Source: an uncultured Clostridia bacterium
GTDB lineage: Bacteria > Bacillota > Clostridia > Oscillospirales > Ruminococcaceae
Assembly (NCBI GenBank): GCA_946563605.1
Contig: CAMNVW010000075.1
Span: forward strand, 1-6,748
Direction: 5' to 3'
DNA: 6,748 bases
Of the stretch, positions 1 through 5,424 are shown in pieces. Below the pieces are notes generated by a model, which was not told where the DNA came from, did not search any database, and saw nothing but the letters and a program-made list of their open reading frames with translations. Both the position numbers and the translations under genes were made by a program. Each line of letters starts with the position of its first letter. Positions within the stretch are counted from its first letter, which is position 1.

Positions 1-20
1 GTGCGGTTTTGCGGCAGCAA

Positions 21-220
21 AACATAAAGTTATTTTTATGTTGTTTTAAGAGGTTCCACTTCGGGAAACGGCACAGCATCGAGCTTCTGAGTTTGGCTTT
101 GCCAAACTCACGGAAGTTCATTGTAAACAATGAACTTCTACTGCCCCGAACGATTTTATTTTTATATTTATTTTGCAGGGGTATTTCGCCCATTGCGATG
201 GGCGAGCAAGAGCTCTGCTC
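21..220. repeat. Cluster of successive perfect inverted repeats
   Basis: Read directly from the sequence: AACATAAA (21-28) with TTTATGTT (35-42); GAGTTTGGC (89-97) with GCCAAACTC (101-109) around a TTT loop; GAAGTTCATTG (113-123) with CAATGAACTTC (128-138) around TAAA; and TCGCCCAT (186-193) with ATGGGCGA (198-205) around TGCG. GAGCA (204-208) and TGCTC (216-220) flank a further short dyad. The arms are mostly perfect and the loops only 3-6 nt. The 89-109 and 113-138 units are 3 bp apart. None is followed by a T-run, so these are not ordinary terminators. The pattern resembles a mosaic of small dispersed palindromic elements, but I cannot show copies elsewhere in the genome. Confidence 0.75.
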
Positions 221-230
221 CTGCACCTCG

Positions 231-259
231 CAACTTTTGAAAAAGTTGACAAAACTTTT
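231..259. repeat. Alternative stem-loop pair upstream of phosphatase gene
   Basis: CAACTTTT (231-238) pairs perfectly with AAAAGTTG (241-248). The same AAAAGTT (241-247) can instead pair with AACTTTT (253-259), so the two stems exclude each other. The second stem is followed by a T-rich stretch, ATTTTTAT (260-267). The element ends about 70 bp before the phosphatase start codon. It may be part of the palindrome cluster rather than a regulator. Confidence 0.45.
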
Positions 260-330
260 ATTTTTATAAACCTTATACATCATACCACAAATCCCCAAAA
301 AAGCAAAAGAACGATCAAAGGAGAAGCAAA

Positions 331-882
331 ATGGAATGGATTCAAAGAATGGATTTTATGGTGCTGGATTGGATTCAGCAGCATTTGAAGTCGGGTACGC
401 TGGACTTTTGGATGCCGCTGCTGACAAAGCTGGGTGACAAGGGCATCTTTTTTGCGGCGCTGGCGCTGATACTGTTTTGTACGAAAAAATACCGCCGACA
501 GGGGATGGTTCTGTTTACCGCGTTTTTCTTTTGCGTGCTGGGCGGGAATCTGCTGCTCAAGCCGTTGGTGGGGCGCACACGACCGTATGACCTTGTGGAA
601 GGGTTCCAGCTTCTCGTTGAGCCGCTTCGGGATTTTTCCTTTCCGTCGGGACACACGATGATTTCCTTTGCCTGCGCCGCTGTTTTTTGGCGGTATCGGG
701 AGCGGTTTCAAGGCTGGTCGGCGGTGCTGCTGCTTGCGGCGGTACTGATTGCCTTTTCGCGGCTGTATTTATATGTGCATTTCCCAACGGATGTCCTGTG
801 CGGAGCACTGTTGGGATGGCTGTTCGGACAGTTGGCGGCTTGGACGGTCGAGCGGAAAAGAAAATCAAAGCAAAACACCTGA
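331..882 (+). CDS. PAP2-family membrane phosphatase
   Basis: This 183-residue integral membrane protein very probably removes phosphate from a lipid phosphate or pyrophosphate at the cytoplasmic membrane. All three signatures of the type 2 phosphatidic acid phosphatase superfamily are present: K77-x6-R84-P85, P105-S-G-H108 and S143-R144-x5-H150-x3-D154. H150 is the expected nucleophile and H108 the expected acid. Hydrophobic segments near 38-50, 58-76, 108-120, 129-143 and 154-172 fit the family fold. The start is supported by AAGGAG at 318-323, 7 nt ahead. The tail is basic (ERKRKSK), and its last codons form the left arm of a terminator hairpin. Length matches small undecaprenyl-pyrophosphate phosphatase (BcrC-like) and related enzymes, but the substrate cannot be told from sequence. 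The gene stands alone, with no other lipid or envelope gene beside it. Confidence 0.93.
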   Translation: MEWIQRMDFMVLDWIQQHLKSGTLDFWMPLLTKLGDKGIFFAALALILFCTKKYRRQGMVLFTAFFFCVLGGNLLLKPLVGRTRPYDLVEGFQLLVEPLRDFSFPSGHTMISFACAAVFWRYRERFQGWSAVLLLAAVLIAFSRLYLYVHFPTDVLCGALLGWLFGQLAAWTVERKRKSKQNT

Positions 883-913
883 CAGTTTTTCTGCCAGGTG
901 TTTTGCTTTGATT
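863..913. terminator. Bidirectional hairpin terminator overlapping phosphatase 3' end
   Basis: The arms 863-881 and 895-913 are perfectly complementary over 19 bp. After one A-C mismatch, CAG (883-885) pairs with CTG (891-893), leaving a TTTTT loop. The left arm includes the last codons and most of the stop codon (880-882) of the PAP2 gene. On the minus strand the hairpin is followed by TTTTCTTTTCC (from 862 down to 852), a good U-rich tract, and it begins 35 bp after the stop of the convergent cysteine-rich gene. On the plus strand only the T-rich arm itself (GTGTTTTGCTTTGATT) supplies U residues, so termination there may be weaker. Confidence 0.82.
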
Positions 914-948
914 GGAAGAAGGAGTAAAAAATATGGTAATAGAAAGGA

Positions 949-1131
949 TTATTTTGCAGAGGGTTGATGTGGGTCAGCAGCTTCAGAAGCACCGCATCCA
1001 TTGTGACAGCCGCTGCAACTATAGTTGCAGTTGCATCCACTGCAGCCGCCTGTTTTGCGCTTTTTGACGATGCTTCTCAGCGCCAAAACTGCCAGCAGCA
1101 GCAAAATGGCGGCGATGATAAACGTAGACAT
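949..1131 (-). CDS. FeoB-associated Cys-rich membrane protein
   Basis: The 60-residue product has one N-terminal membrane segment (about residues 3-20). A basic stop-transfer stretch follows (KKRK, 23-26), then a compact cysteine cluster: C30, C33, C35, C39, C42, C46. This layout matches the small FeoB-associated Cys-rich proteins (also annotated 'P12 family') that usually sit beside the ferrous-iron transporter gene feoB in Firmicutes. A role in handling Fe(II) at the membrane is presumed for the family but not well proven. The start at 1131 is chosen over upstream in-frame codons because GGAGG lies 9 nt before it and because the promoter lies within the longer frame. No feoA or feoB is in the window, so the gene is detached from its usual partner here. 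The His-rich, Pro-rich tail (DPHQPSAK) is unremarkable. Confidence 0.87.
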   Translation of the reverse strand: MSTFIIAAILLLLAVLALRSIVKKRKTGGCSGCNCNYSCSGCHNGCGASEAADPHQPSAK

Positions 1132-1140
1132 AAAGGGAAA

Positions 1141-1145
1141 CCTCC
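1141..1145 (-). promoter_or_regulatory. Ribosome-binding site fixing the start of the Cys-rich gene
   Basis: On the minus strand this reads GGAGG, 9 nt before the ATG at 1131. It decides the start: in-frame ATG codons further upstream, out to 1305, lack such a site and would place the promoter inside the coding region. Confidence 0.8.
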
Positions 1146-1162
1146 GGTTCAGTCGATCAATA

Positions 1163-1176
1163 TTAGCGATAGCTAA
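1163..1176. promoter_or_regulatory. TTAG-N6-CTAA dyad, candidate metal-regulator operator
   Basis: TTAGC (1163-1167) and GCTAA (1172-1176) form a perfect dyad around GATA. It lies between the -10 element and the ribosome-binding site of the minus-strand iron-related gene, at about +8 to +21 of its predicted transcript. The TTAG-N6-CTAA spacing equals that in the core of DtxR/IdeR-type iron boxes (TTAGG-N4-CCTAA). The assignment to a DtxR-like repressor is inference. It could instead be a small RNA hairpin in the leader. Confidence 0.45.
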
Positions 1177-1189
1177 CTTTCTTGTAATC

Positions 1190-1218
1190 AGTGTACCATA
1201 CGCGTCCGGTTTTGTCAA
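1190..1218 (-). promoter_or_regulatory. Sigma-A promoter of the Cys-rich membrane protein gene
   Basis: Read on the minus strand: TTGACA (1218-1213), a 17-bp spacer, then TACACT (1195-1190) preceded by TGG, an extended -10. The -35 is a full consensus match. The predicted start near 1183 gives a leader of about 50 nt that carries the TTAG-N6-CTAA dyad and the GGAGG site. Confidence 0.8.
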
Positions 1219-1233
1219 GAATTTTTTGCAGAT

Positions 1234-1263
1234 CCAAACGGCGGCAGTTCGACCGCTGTTTGG
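1234..1263. repeat. Inverted repeat between divergent promoters
   Basis: CCAAACGGCGG (1234-1244) pairs with CCGCTGTTTGG (1253-1263) over 11 bp, including one G-T wobble, around an 8-nt loop (CAGTTCGA). No T-run follows on either strand, so it is unlikely to be a terminator. It lies 16-45 bp upstream of the minus-strand -35 and about 56 bp upstream of the purB -35. That placement would suit an operator shared by the two divergent promoters, though no regulator can be named. Confidence 0.45.
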
Positions 1264-1318
1264 GTTGGCAGATTTTATAAAAAGTTTCGACTTTCTTACC
1301 GTCAAGACAGAAATTTAT

Positions 1319-1347
1319 TTGACATATAAAGACGGTATTGTTAAACT
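1319..1347 (+). promoter_or_regulatory. Probable purB promoter
   Basis: TTGACA (1319-1324), a 17-bp spacer and TAAACT (1342-1347) preceded by TGT (extended -10). The -35 is perfect and the -10 matches four of six positions. A start near 1354 would give a leader of about 124 nt before the purB ATG. Confidence 0.7.
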
Positions 1348-1353
1348 TAAAGG

Positions 1354-1477
1354 TAAAGAAACCTCGAAGGGACAGAGGATTTGAGGTAAAAGGACAGTCG
1401 TCCTCGATAGCTGTCGTGAAGTTTAAAAACACAGCGGCAGTGATATTTGTTAAAAGATAAGATGGAGGAATGTTACA
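1354..1477 (+). other. purB leader with small hairpins, no recognised riboswitch
   Basis: The predicted 5' untranslated region is long for a simple leader. It can form ACCTC (1361-1365) with GAGGT (1383-1387), and AGGAC (1391-1395) with GTCCT (1400-1404) around AGTC. GACAG (1393-1397) can pair alternatively with CTGTC (1411-1415). I do not see the conserved loop sequences of the guanine/adenine purine riboswitch or of the ZTP riboswitch, nor an intrinsic terminator before the gene. The GGAGGA ribosome-binding site is at 1464-1469. Regulation by the leader is therefore only a possibility. Confidence 0.35.
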
Positions 1478-2911
1478 ATGAGCACCAATGCGTATGAGAG
1501 CCCGTTTTCTTCCCGTTATGCAAGCGAAGAAATGCAGTATGTATTTTCCCCGGACAACAAATTTAAGACCTGGAGAAAATTGTGGATCGCTCTGGCAAAA
1601 GCTGAAAAAGCGCTGGGAATCAATATCACCGATGAACAGATCGCAGAGCTGGAGGCGAATAAAGAAAATATCAACTATGAGATTGCCCGCGAAAGAGAAA
1701 AACTGGTTCGTCACGACGTTATGAGCCATGTTTATGCTTACGGATGCGAATGTCCAAACGCAAAGGGCATCATCCATCTGGGCGCGACCAGCTGTTATGT
1801 CGGCGACAATACCGATATCATCATCATGCGCCAGGGTCTGGAAATCGTCCGCAGAAAACTGCTCAATGTCATCGCGATGCTGGCAAAATTTGCTGACCAG
1901 TACAAGGATATGCCATGCCTTGCATACACCCATTTGCAGCCTGCACAGCTGACCACTGTCGGCAAACGTGCAACCTTGTGGATCAACGAACTGCTGATGG
2001 ACGAGCAGGAGATCGAAGCGAGAATCAAATCCCTCAAGCTGCTCGGTTCCAAGGGTACCACCGGCACACAGGCAAGCTTTATGGAGCTGTTCGGCGGCGA
2101 CATGGAAAAATGCAAAAAGGCAGAGCAGATGATCGCAAACGAGATGGGCTTTGAAAGCTGCGTACCGGTTTCCGGTCAGACCTATTCCAGAAAGATCGAC
2201 TATTATGTTCTTTCCAATCTGAGTGCAGTTGCACAGTCCGCAAGCAAATTCTCCAACGATATGCGTCTGCTCCAGAACTTTAAAGAGATGGAAGAACCTT
2301 TCGAAAAGAATCAGATCGGTTCCTCCGCAATGCCTTATAAACGCAACCCAATGAGAAGCGAACGCATCACCTCGCTGGCAAGATATGTGATGGTAGACAC
2401 CCTGAATCCGGCAATCACCGCAGGTACACAGTGGTTCGAGAGAACCCTCGACGATTCCGCAAACAAGAGAATCTCTGTGGCAGAGGCATTCCTGGGCGTT
2501 GATTCCATTCTGAACATCATGCTCAATATCTGCGACGGTCTGGTTGTTTATCCAAAGGTAATCCGCCAGAGAGTGATGAGAGAGCTTCCGTTTATGGCGA
2601 CCGAAAACATCATGATGTCCGCAGTGAAAAAGGGCGGCGACAGACAGGTGCTGCATGAGCAGCTGAGAGTACATTCTCAGGCGGCAGCAAGAGTTGTCAA
2701 AGAAGAAGGCGGCGAGAACGACCTCATCGACAGAATCGTTGCAGACCCGCTGTTCAACCTCAAGAAAGAGGAAATCGTTTCGATTCTGGATCCAGCGAAC
2801 TTTACAGGACGCGCACCGGCACAGGTAACAGAATTTTTGAACGAATGTGTGAATCCGGTTCTGGAAGCAAACAAAGAGCTTCTCGGCGAACACGCAGAGC
2901 TGAACGTATAA
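1478..2911 (+). CDS. purB: Adenylosuccinate lyase
   Basis: This 477-residue cytosolic enzyme of the fumarase/aspartase superfamily acts twice in purine synthesis. It splits SAICAR to AICAR plus fumarate, and adenylosuccinate to AMP plus fumarate. The superfamily signature G281-SSAMPYKRNP-291 is intact, with the catalytic serine being S282 or S283 on the flexible loop. The substrate-binding stretch HLGATS (100-105) and the THLQPAQ block (151-157, catalytic-histidine region) are also present. The C-terminal half contains WFERTLDDSANKR (319-331) and ELPFMATEN (369-377), characteristic of the longer PurB subgroup that includes vertebrate ADSL, rather than the roughly 430-aa Bacillus form. The start is fixed by GGAGGA 8 nt upstream. 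It has its own promoter and terminator, with no other pur gene adjacent, so it is probably monocistronic. Codon use looks selected for good expression. Confidence 0.97.
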   Translation: MSTNAYESPFSSRYASEEMQYVFSPDNKFKTWRKLWIALAKAEKALGINITDEQIAELEANKENINYEIAREREKLVRHDVMSHVYAYGCECPNAKGIIHLGATSCYVGDNTDIIIMRQGLEIVRRKLLNVIAMLAKFADQYKDMPCLAYTHLQPAQLTTVGKRATLWINELLMDEQEIEARIKSLKLLGSKGTTGTQASFMELFGGDMEKCKKAEQMIANEMGFESCVPVSGQTYSRKIDYYVLSNLSAVAQSASKFSNDMRLLQNFKEMEEPFEKNQIGSSAMPYKRNPMRSERITSLARYVMVDTLNPAITAGTQWFERTLDDSANKRISVAEAFLGVDSILNIMLNICDGLVVYPKVIRQRVMRELPFMATENIMMSAVKKGGDRQVLHEQLRVHSQAAARVVKEEGGENDLIDRIVADPLFNLKKEEIVSILDPANFTGRAPAQVTEFLNECVNPVLEANKELLGEHAELNV

Positions 2912-2925
2912 AAAGTTGAATCGGT

Positions 2926-2956
2926 AAAAAGGCAGCCGCACCGGCTGCCTTTTTTT
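2926..2956 (+). terminator. Intrinsic terminator of purB
   Basis: GGCAGCCG (2931-2938) pairs with CGGCTGCC (2942-2949) around a CAC loop and is followed by seven T residues (2950-2956). AAAAA precedes the left arm, so the structure could also act on the minus strand. It begins about 15 bp after the purB stop. Confidence 0.95.
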
Positions 2957-2981
2957 GTGCGGTGACGGCAGAGATTTTCTC

Positions 2982-3010
2982 TTGCAGTTGGGTGCATTTT
3001 CATCTATACT
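2982..3010 (+). promoter_or_regulatory. Probable promoter of the GH63 gene
   Basis: TTGCAG (2982-2987), a 17-bp spacer and TATACT (3005-3010). The -10 is strong (five of six) and the -35 weak (three of six). It sits after the purB terminator and 31 bp before the start codon, so the leader would be about 25 nt, with AGGAGA at 3027-3032. Confidence 0.6.
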
Positions 3011-3041
3011 GAAACAAATAAAGGATAGGAGATAAAGATTT

Positions 3042-5267
3042 ATGGAGAAAAAGCATTTGACCAGACAGATGATGGGGGAGCAGGCGGAAAGCTATCCGAA
3101 TGTGCTCAACATCTGCGCCAGACCGACGCCGGAAATTTATGGGGAATACAATACCAATCGTTACAATCATTTTTCCGACCTTGGCGCGTGGCATGGCTAT
3201 TACCTTCATCAACAGGAGGCTCAGGAGCTGTACGGGGGATTTGCCGGTCCGGTTATCATCGCGGAGGAATATCCGGTGAACCTTTCGGGCGCAGTCAGCC
3301 GCTTGAAGATTTTTGATGTAAACGGGCAGGAATATTGCTGGGAACCGGAACAGGCAGAGGGAATCTATTATCCGGGACGGCTGGTGCAGCGGTATGAATC
3401 CGATGTACTCGCTCTGACGCTCGAGCTGGTGTATGCGACCAACCGGACAGCGGTGATCTGCGCGACAATCGAAAATAAAACGCAAGCGCAATTACAGCTG
3501 CATCTTTGCTGGGAGGGCAGCATTTACCGGCAGTTTCCAAAGGGAAAAGAAACGGCGGATATGGGAATCAGCCTGCGTCCAGTGTCCAATGGCGTGCAGG
3601 TGGAGTTTCAGGGGCTTCGACATCGAGGATATTACCTGACAACACCGGAAAATAGTTTTCGCATCGCGCATGATATTGCAGTTGTCACCACCGTCAGTGA
3701 GGACGGCGGCAGCTATCGGAGCACAGCAAAACAGCCGGTCTGCCTGATGGCAAAGCAAAGCTTGCAGACCTTTGAAACCCAGAGCTTTACCTTCACCGCG
3801 AAAGAAATGCAGGAACAGCGCGAGCAGACCGCAGCGATATTCAGAGAGGGAAAAACTTATTTTGAACGCGCGGCAAAACGATGGGAAGATTACCTTGAAA
3901 AAACCTTTGAGGGGCATCGGGATATTGAGGAAAAGTATCGTCGGGCAGCGGTCAAGTCGATGGAAACGCTGATGACCAACTGGCGCAGCGCAGCAGGCGC
4001 AATTCTGCACGACGGCGTGGTCCCTTCCATGTCCTATCAGTATTTTATCGGGATGTGGGCATGGGATTCCTGGAAACAGGCGGTGGGCGTGTCCGTTTTC
4101 AACGAGGAACTTGCCAAGAACAATGTCCGCGCGCTGTTCGATTATCAAATCATGGAGAACGACCCTCTGCGTCCGTATGACAAGGGAACGATTATCGACT
4201 GTATCTTTTATAATCAAAATAAACAGCGCGGCGGCGACGGCGAAAACTGGAACGAGCGAAACTCCAAGCCGCCGCTGGCAGCGTGGGCTGTGTGGAATAT
4301 CTATCTCCAAAGCAAAGATATTGATTTTGTAACGGAGATGTACCCAAAGCTGACAGCCTACCATGAATGGTGGTACACCAACCGCGACGCTGACCGCAAT
4401 GGAATCGTTGAATACGGCGCGATGGTGGATGACGCCAACATGAAAACGGCGCAGGACGGGACGGCTGAAATCGACGAGGACGCGGTGATTGAGGCGGCTG
4501 CATGGGAGAGCGGAATGGACAACGCACCCCGTTTTGATAAAGGTGGAAAAGGGGCAGAGGATACCGGCGTTCATGTCCTTGAAAATAAGGATGCCGGAGG
4601 CAAGGTGATTGGATATTCCATCAATCAGGAGTCGGTGGATCTGAACGCCTATCTGTATGCGGAAAAACGGTTCCTGCAACGGATGGCGGAGCTGCTGGGC
4701 AGACAAGAGGATGCAGAACGTTTAGAAAGACAAGCGCGTTTTGTCCGCGATTACGTCAACACCTATATGTTTGATGAGCAGACCGGCTATTACTATGACC
4801 TGCAAATCAGTGGGGACGGGTCGCGCAAAAAATTGCTGGTCAACCGCGGAAAAGGTTCGGAAGGTTGGATTCCGCTGTGGGCAAAGCTGGCGACGCAGGA
4901 CAGAGCTGAGCGCGTGATTCAGAATATGCTGGACGAGGAAAAATGCAACACCTTTGTGCCGTTGGGAACTGCATCCAAAGATAACCCGAGCTTTGCGCCT
5001 GCCAAATACTGGCGAGGTCCGGTGTGGCTGGATCAGGCGATGTATGGAGTGGAAGCGATGCAACATTACGGTTATCAAAAAGAAGCCAGAACGCTTGCAT
5101 ACAAAATTTTTGACCATGCTGCTGGACTGCTGGGCGATGCTTCCATCAGGGAGAACTATCATCCGCTGACAGGAGAAGGGCTGCATACGACGAATTTCAG
5201 CTGGTCGGCTTCCGCACTGTATTCTTTGTACAGAAATATACTGACAGGAGAACAAACCACCTGCTAG
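3042..5267 (+). CDS. GH63 (YgjK-like) alpha-glucosidase-type glycoside hydrolase
   Basis: The 741-residue protein reads as a glycoside hydrolase family 63 enzyme of the bacterial YgjK type: an N-terminal beta-sandwich region (roughly 1-270) followed by an (alpha/alpha)6 barrel (about 290-735). Diagnostic blocks are GMWAWDSWKQA (337-347), GGDGENWNERNSKPPLAAW (397-415), WESGMDNAPRF (488-498) and RENYHPLTGEG (703-713) leading to NFSWSA (718-723). By comparison with characterised members, D493 is the likely general acid and E704 the likely general base; the base is less certain because E712 is nearby. Inverting hydrolysis of an alpha-glucosidic bond is expected, but the natural substrate is unknown. 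Unlike E. coli YgjK there is no signal peptide, which implies a cytoplasmic substrate taken up beforehand. The start has AGGAGA 9 nt upstream. No sugar transporter or regulator is adjacent, and no clear terminator follows the gene. Confidence 0.9.
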   Translation: MEKKHLTRQMMGEQAESYPNVLNICARPTPEIYGEYNTNRYNHFSDLGAWHGYYLHQQEAQELYGGFAGPVIIAEEYPVNLSGAVSRLKIFDVNGQEYCWEPEQAEGIYYPGRLVQRYESDVLALTLELVYATNRTAVICATIENKTQAQLQLHLCWEGSIYRQFPKGKETADMGISLRPVSNGVQVEFQGLRHRGYYLTTPENSFRIAHDIAVVTTVSEDGGSYRSTAKQPVCLMAKQSLQTFETQSFTFTAKEMQEQREQTAAIFREGKTYFERAAKRWEDYLEKTFEGHRDIEEKYRRAAVKSMETLMTNWRSAAGAILHDGVVPSMSYQYFIGMWAWDSWKQAVGVSVFNEELAKNNVRALFDYQIMENDPLRPYDKGTIIDCIFYNQNKQRGGDGENWNERNSKPPLAAWAVWNIYLQSKDIDFVTEMYPKLTAYHEWWYTNRDADRNGIVEYGAMVDDANMKTAQDGTAEIDEDAVIEAAAWESGMDNAPRFDKGGKGAEDTGVHVLENKDAGGKVIGYSINQESVDLNAYLYAEKRFLQRMAELLGRQEDAERLERQARFVRDYVNTYMFDEQTGYYYDLQISGDGSRKKLLVNRGKGSEGWIPLWAKLATQDRAERVIQNMLDEEKCNTFVPLGTASKDNPSFAPAKYWRGPVWLDQAMYGVEAMQHYGYQKEARTLAYKIFDHAAGLLGDASIRENYHPLTGEGLHTTNFSWSASALYSLYRNILTGEQTTC

Positions 5268-5335
5268 AATCGCTTCGGAAGATTGACAAAACTTGGTTTT
5301 CAGAAATGAGCACAACCGGAGGAGATTGAAAGACC

Positions 5336-5379
5336 GCACAACACCAAGCCGGTTGCAGCACAAAAACAAAAGTGCGACC
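5336..5379. repeat. Direct repeat, copy 1
   Basis: This 44-bp unit is identical to 5421-5465 except for one A missing from an A-run (five A at 5362-5366 against six at 5447-5452). It starts GCACAACACC, contains AAGCCGGTTGCAGCAC and ends GTGCGACC. The left flank is GACC rather than the GGTC of copy 2, so its terminal inverted repeat is imperfect (CGCAC with GTGCG only). Confidence 0.93.
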
Positions 5380-5424
5380 GAAACCAAGGGAGAATGAAAC
5401 GCAGTTTCATTCTCGCGGTCGCAC
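5372..5424 (-). terminator. Nested palindrome, minus-strand terminator-like
   Basis: An outer stem GTGCGACCG (5372-5380) with CGGTCGCAC (5416-5424) encloses an inner perfect 11-bp hairpin, GAGAATGAAAC (5390-5400) with GTTTCATTCTC (5404-5414), around a GCA loop. Nine unpaired bases (5381-5389) lie on one side. On the minus strand the outer stem is followed by TTTTGTTTTT (5371-5362), as in an intrinsic terminator. No minus-strand gene lies to its right in the window, so it is either an orphan terminator blocking antisense transcription or part of the repeat element. Confidence 0.55.

Larger units (their letters stand above)
1..330. other. Non-coding upstream region rich in palindromes
   Basis: No credible gene is visible in this stretch. 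The open frames that cross it have no ribosome-binding site, run through the hairpins and resemble no family I know. The DNA is AT-rich at both ends and holds at least five inverted repeats, listed separately. I could not place a convincing sigma-A promoter for the phosphatase gene here. A TTGACA at 246-251 has no acceptable -10 at 16-19 bp, so that gene may use a weak promoter or be read from outside the window. Confidence 0.6.

Noticed and set aside
246..257. The 12-mer TTGACAAAACTT shared with 5283-5294, with a 10-base version in the minus-strand promoter at 1209-1218
   Set aside because: About one repeated 12-mer is expected by chance in a window of this size, and the flanks do not match.
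9..269. An 86-codon open frame in the left intergenic region
   Set aside because: It has no ribosome-binding site, crosses four hairpins, and its composition and sequence match no family I recognise.
246..280. Promoter for the PAP2 gene using TTGACA at 246-251
   Set aside because: No -10 hexamer lies at 16-19 bp. TATAAA (265-270) is 13 bp away and TATACA (274-279) is 22 bp away.
1132..1305. N-terminal extension of the Cys-rich protein up to a start at 1305
   Set aside because: The extension would contain the gene's own promoter and leader dyad. The good ribosome-binding site serves the ATG at 1131, and family members begin at the membrane segment.
1354..1477. Purine or ZTP riboswitch upstream of purB
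   Set aside because: I could not find the conserved junction or loop sequences of either class, nor an expression-platform terminator.
1163..2941. A 592-codon minus-strand open frame antisense to purB
   Set aside because: It is the mirror of a highly conserved gene. Its translation is Cys/His/Phe-rich nonsense without a ribosome-binding site or known domain.
3492..4706. A 404-codon minus-strand open frame within the GH63 gene
   Set aside because: It is a shadow of the coding strand, which carries clear GH63 motifs. The antisense product has no recognisable domain.
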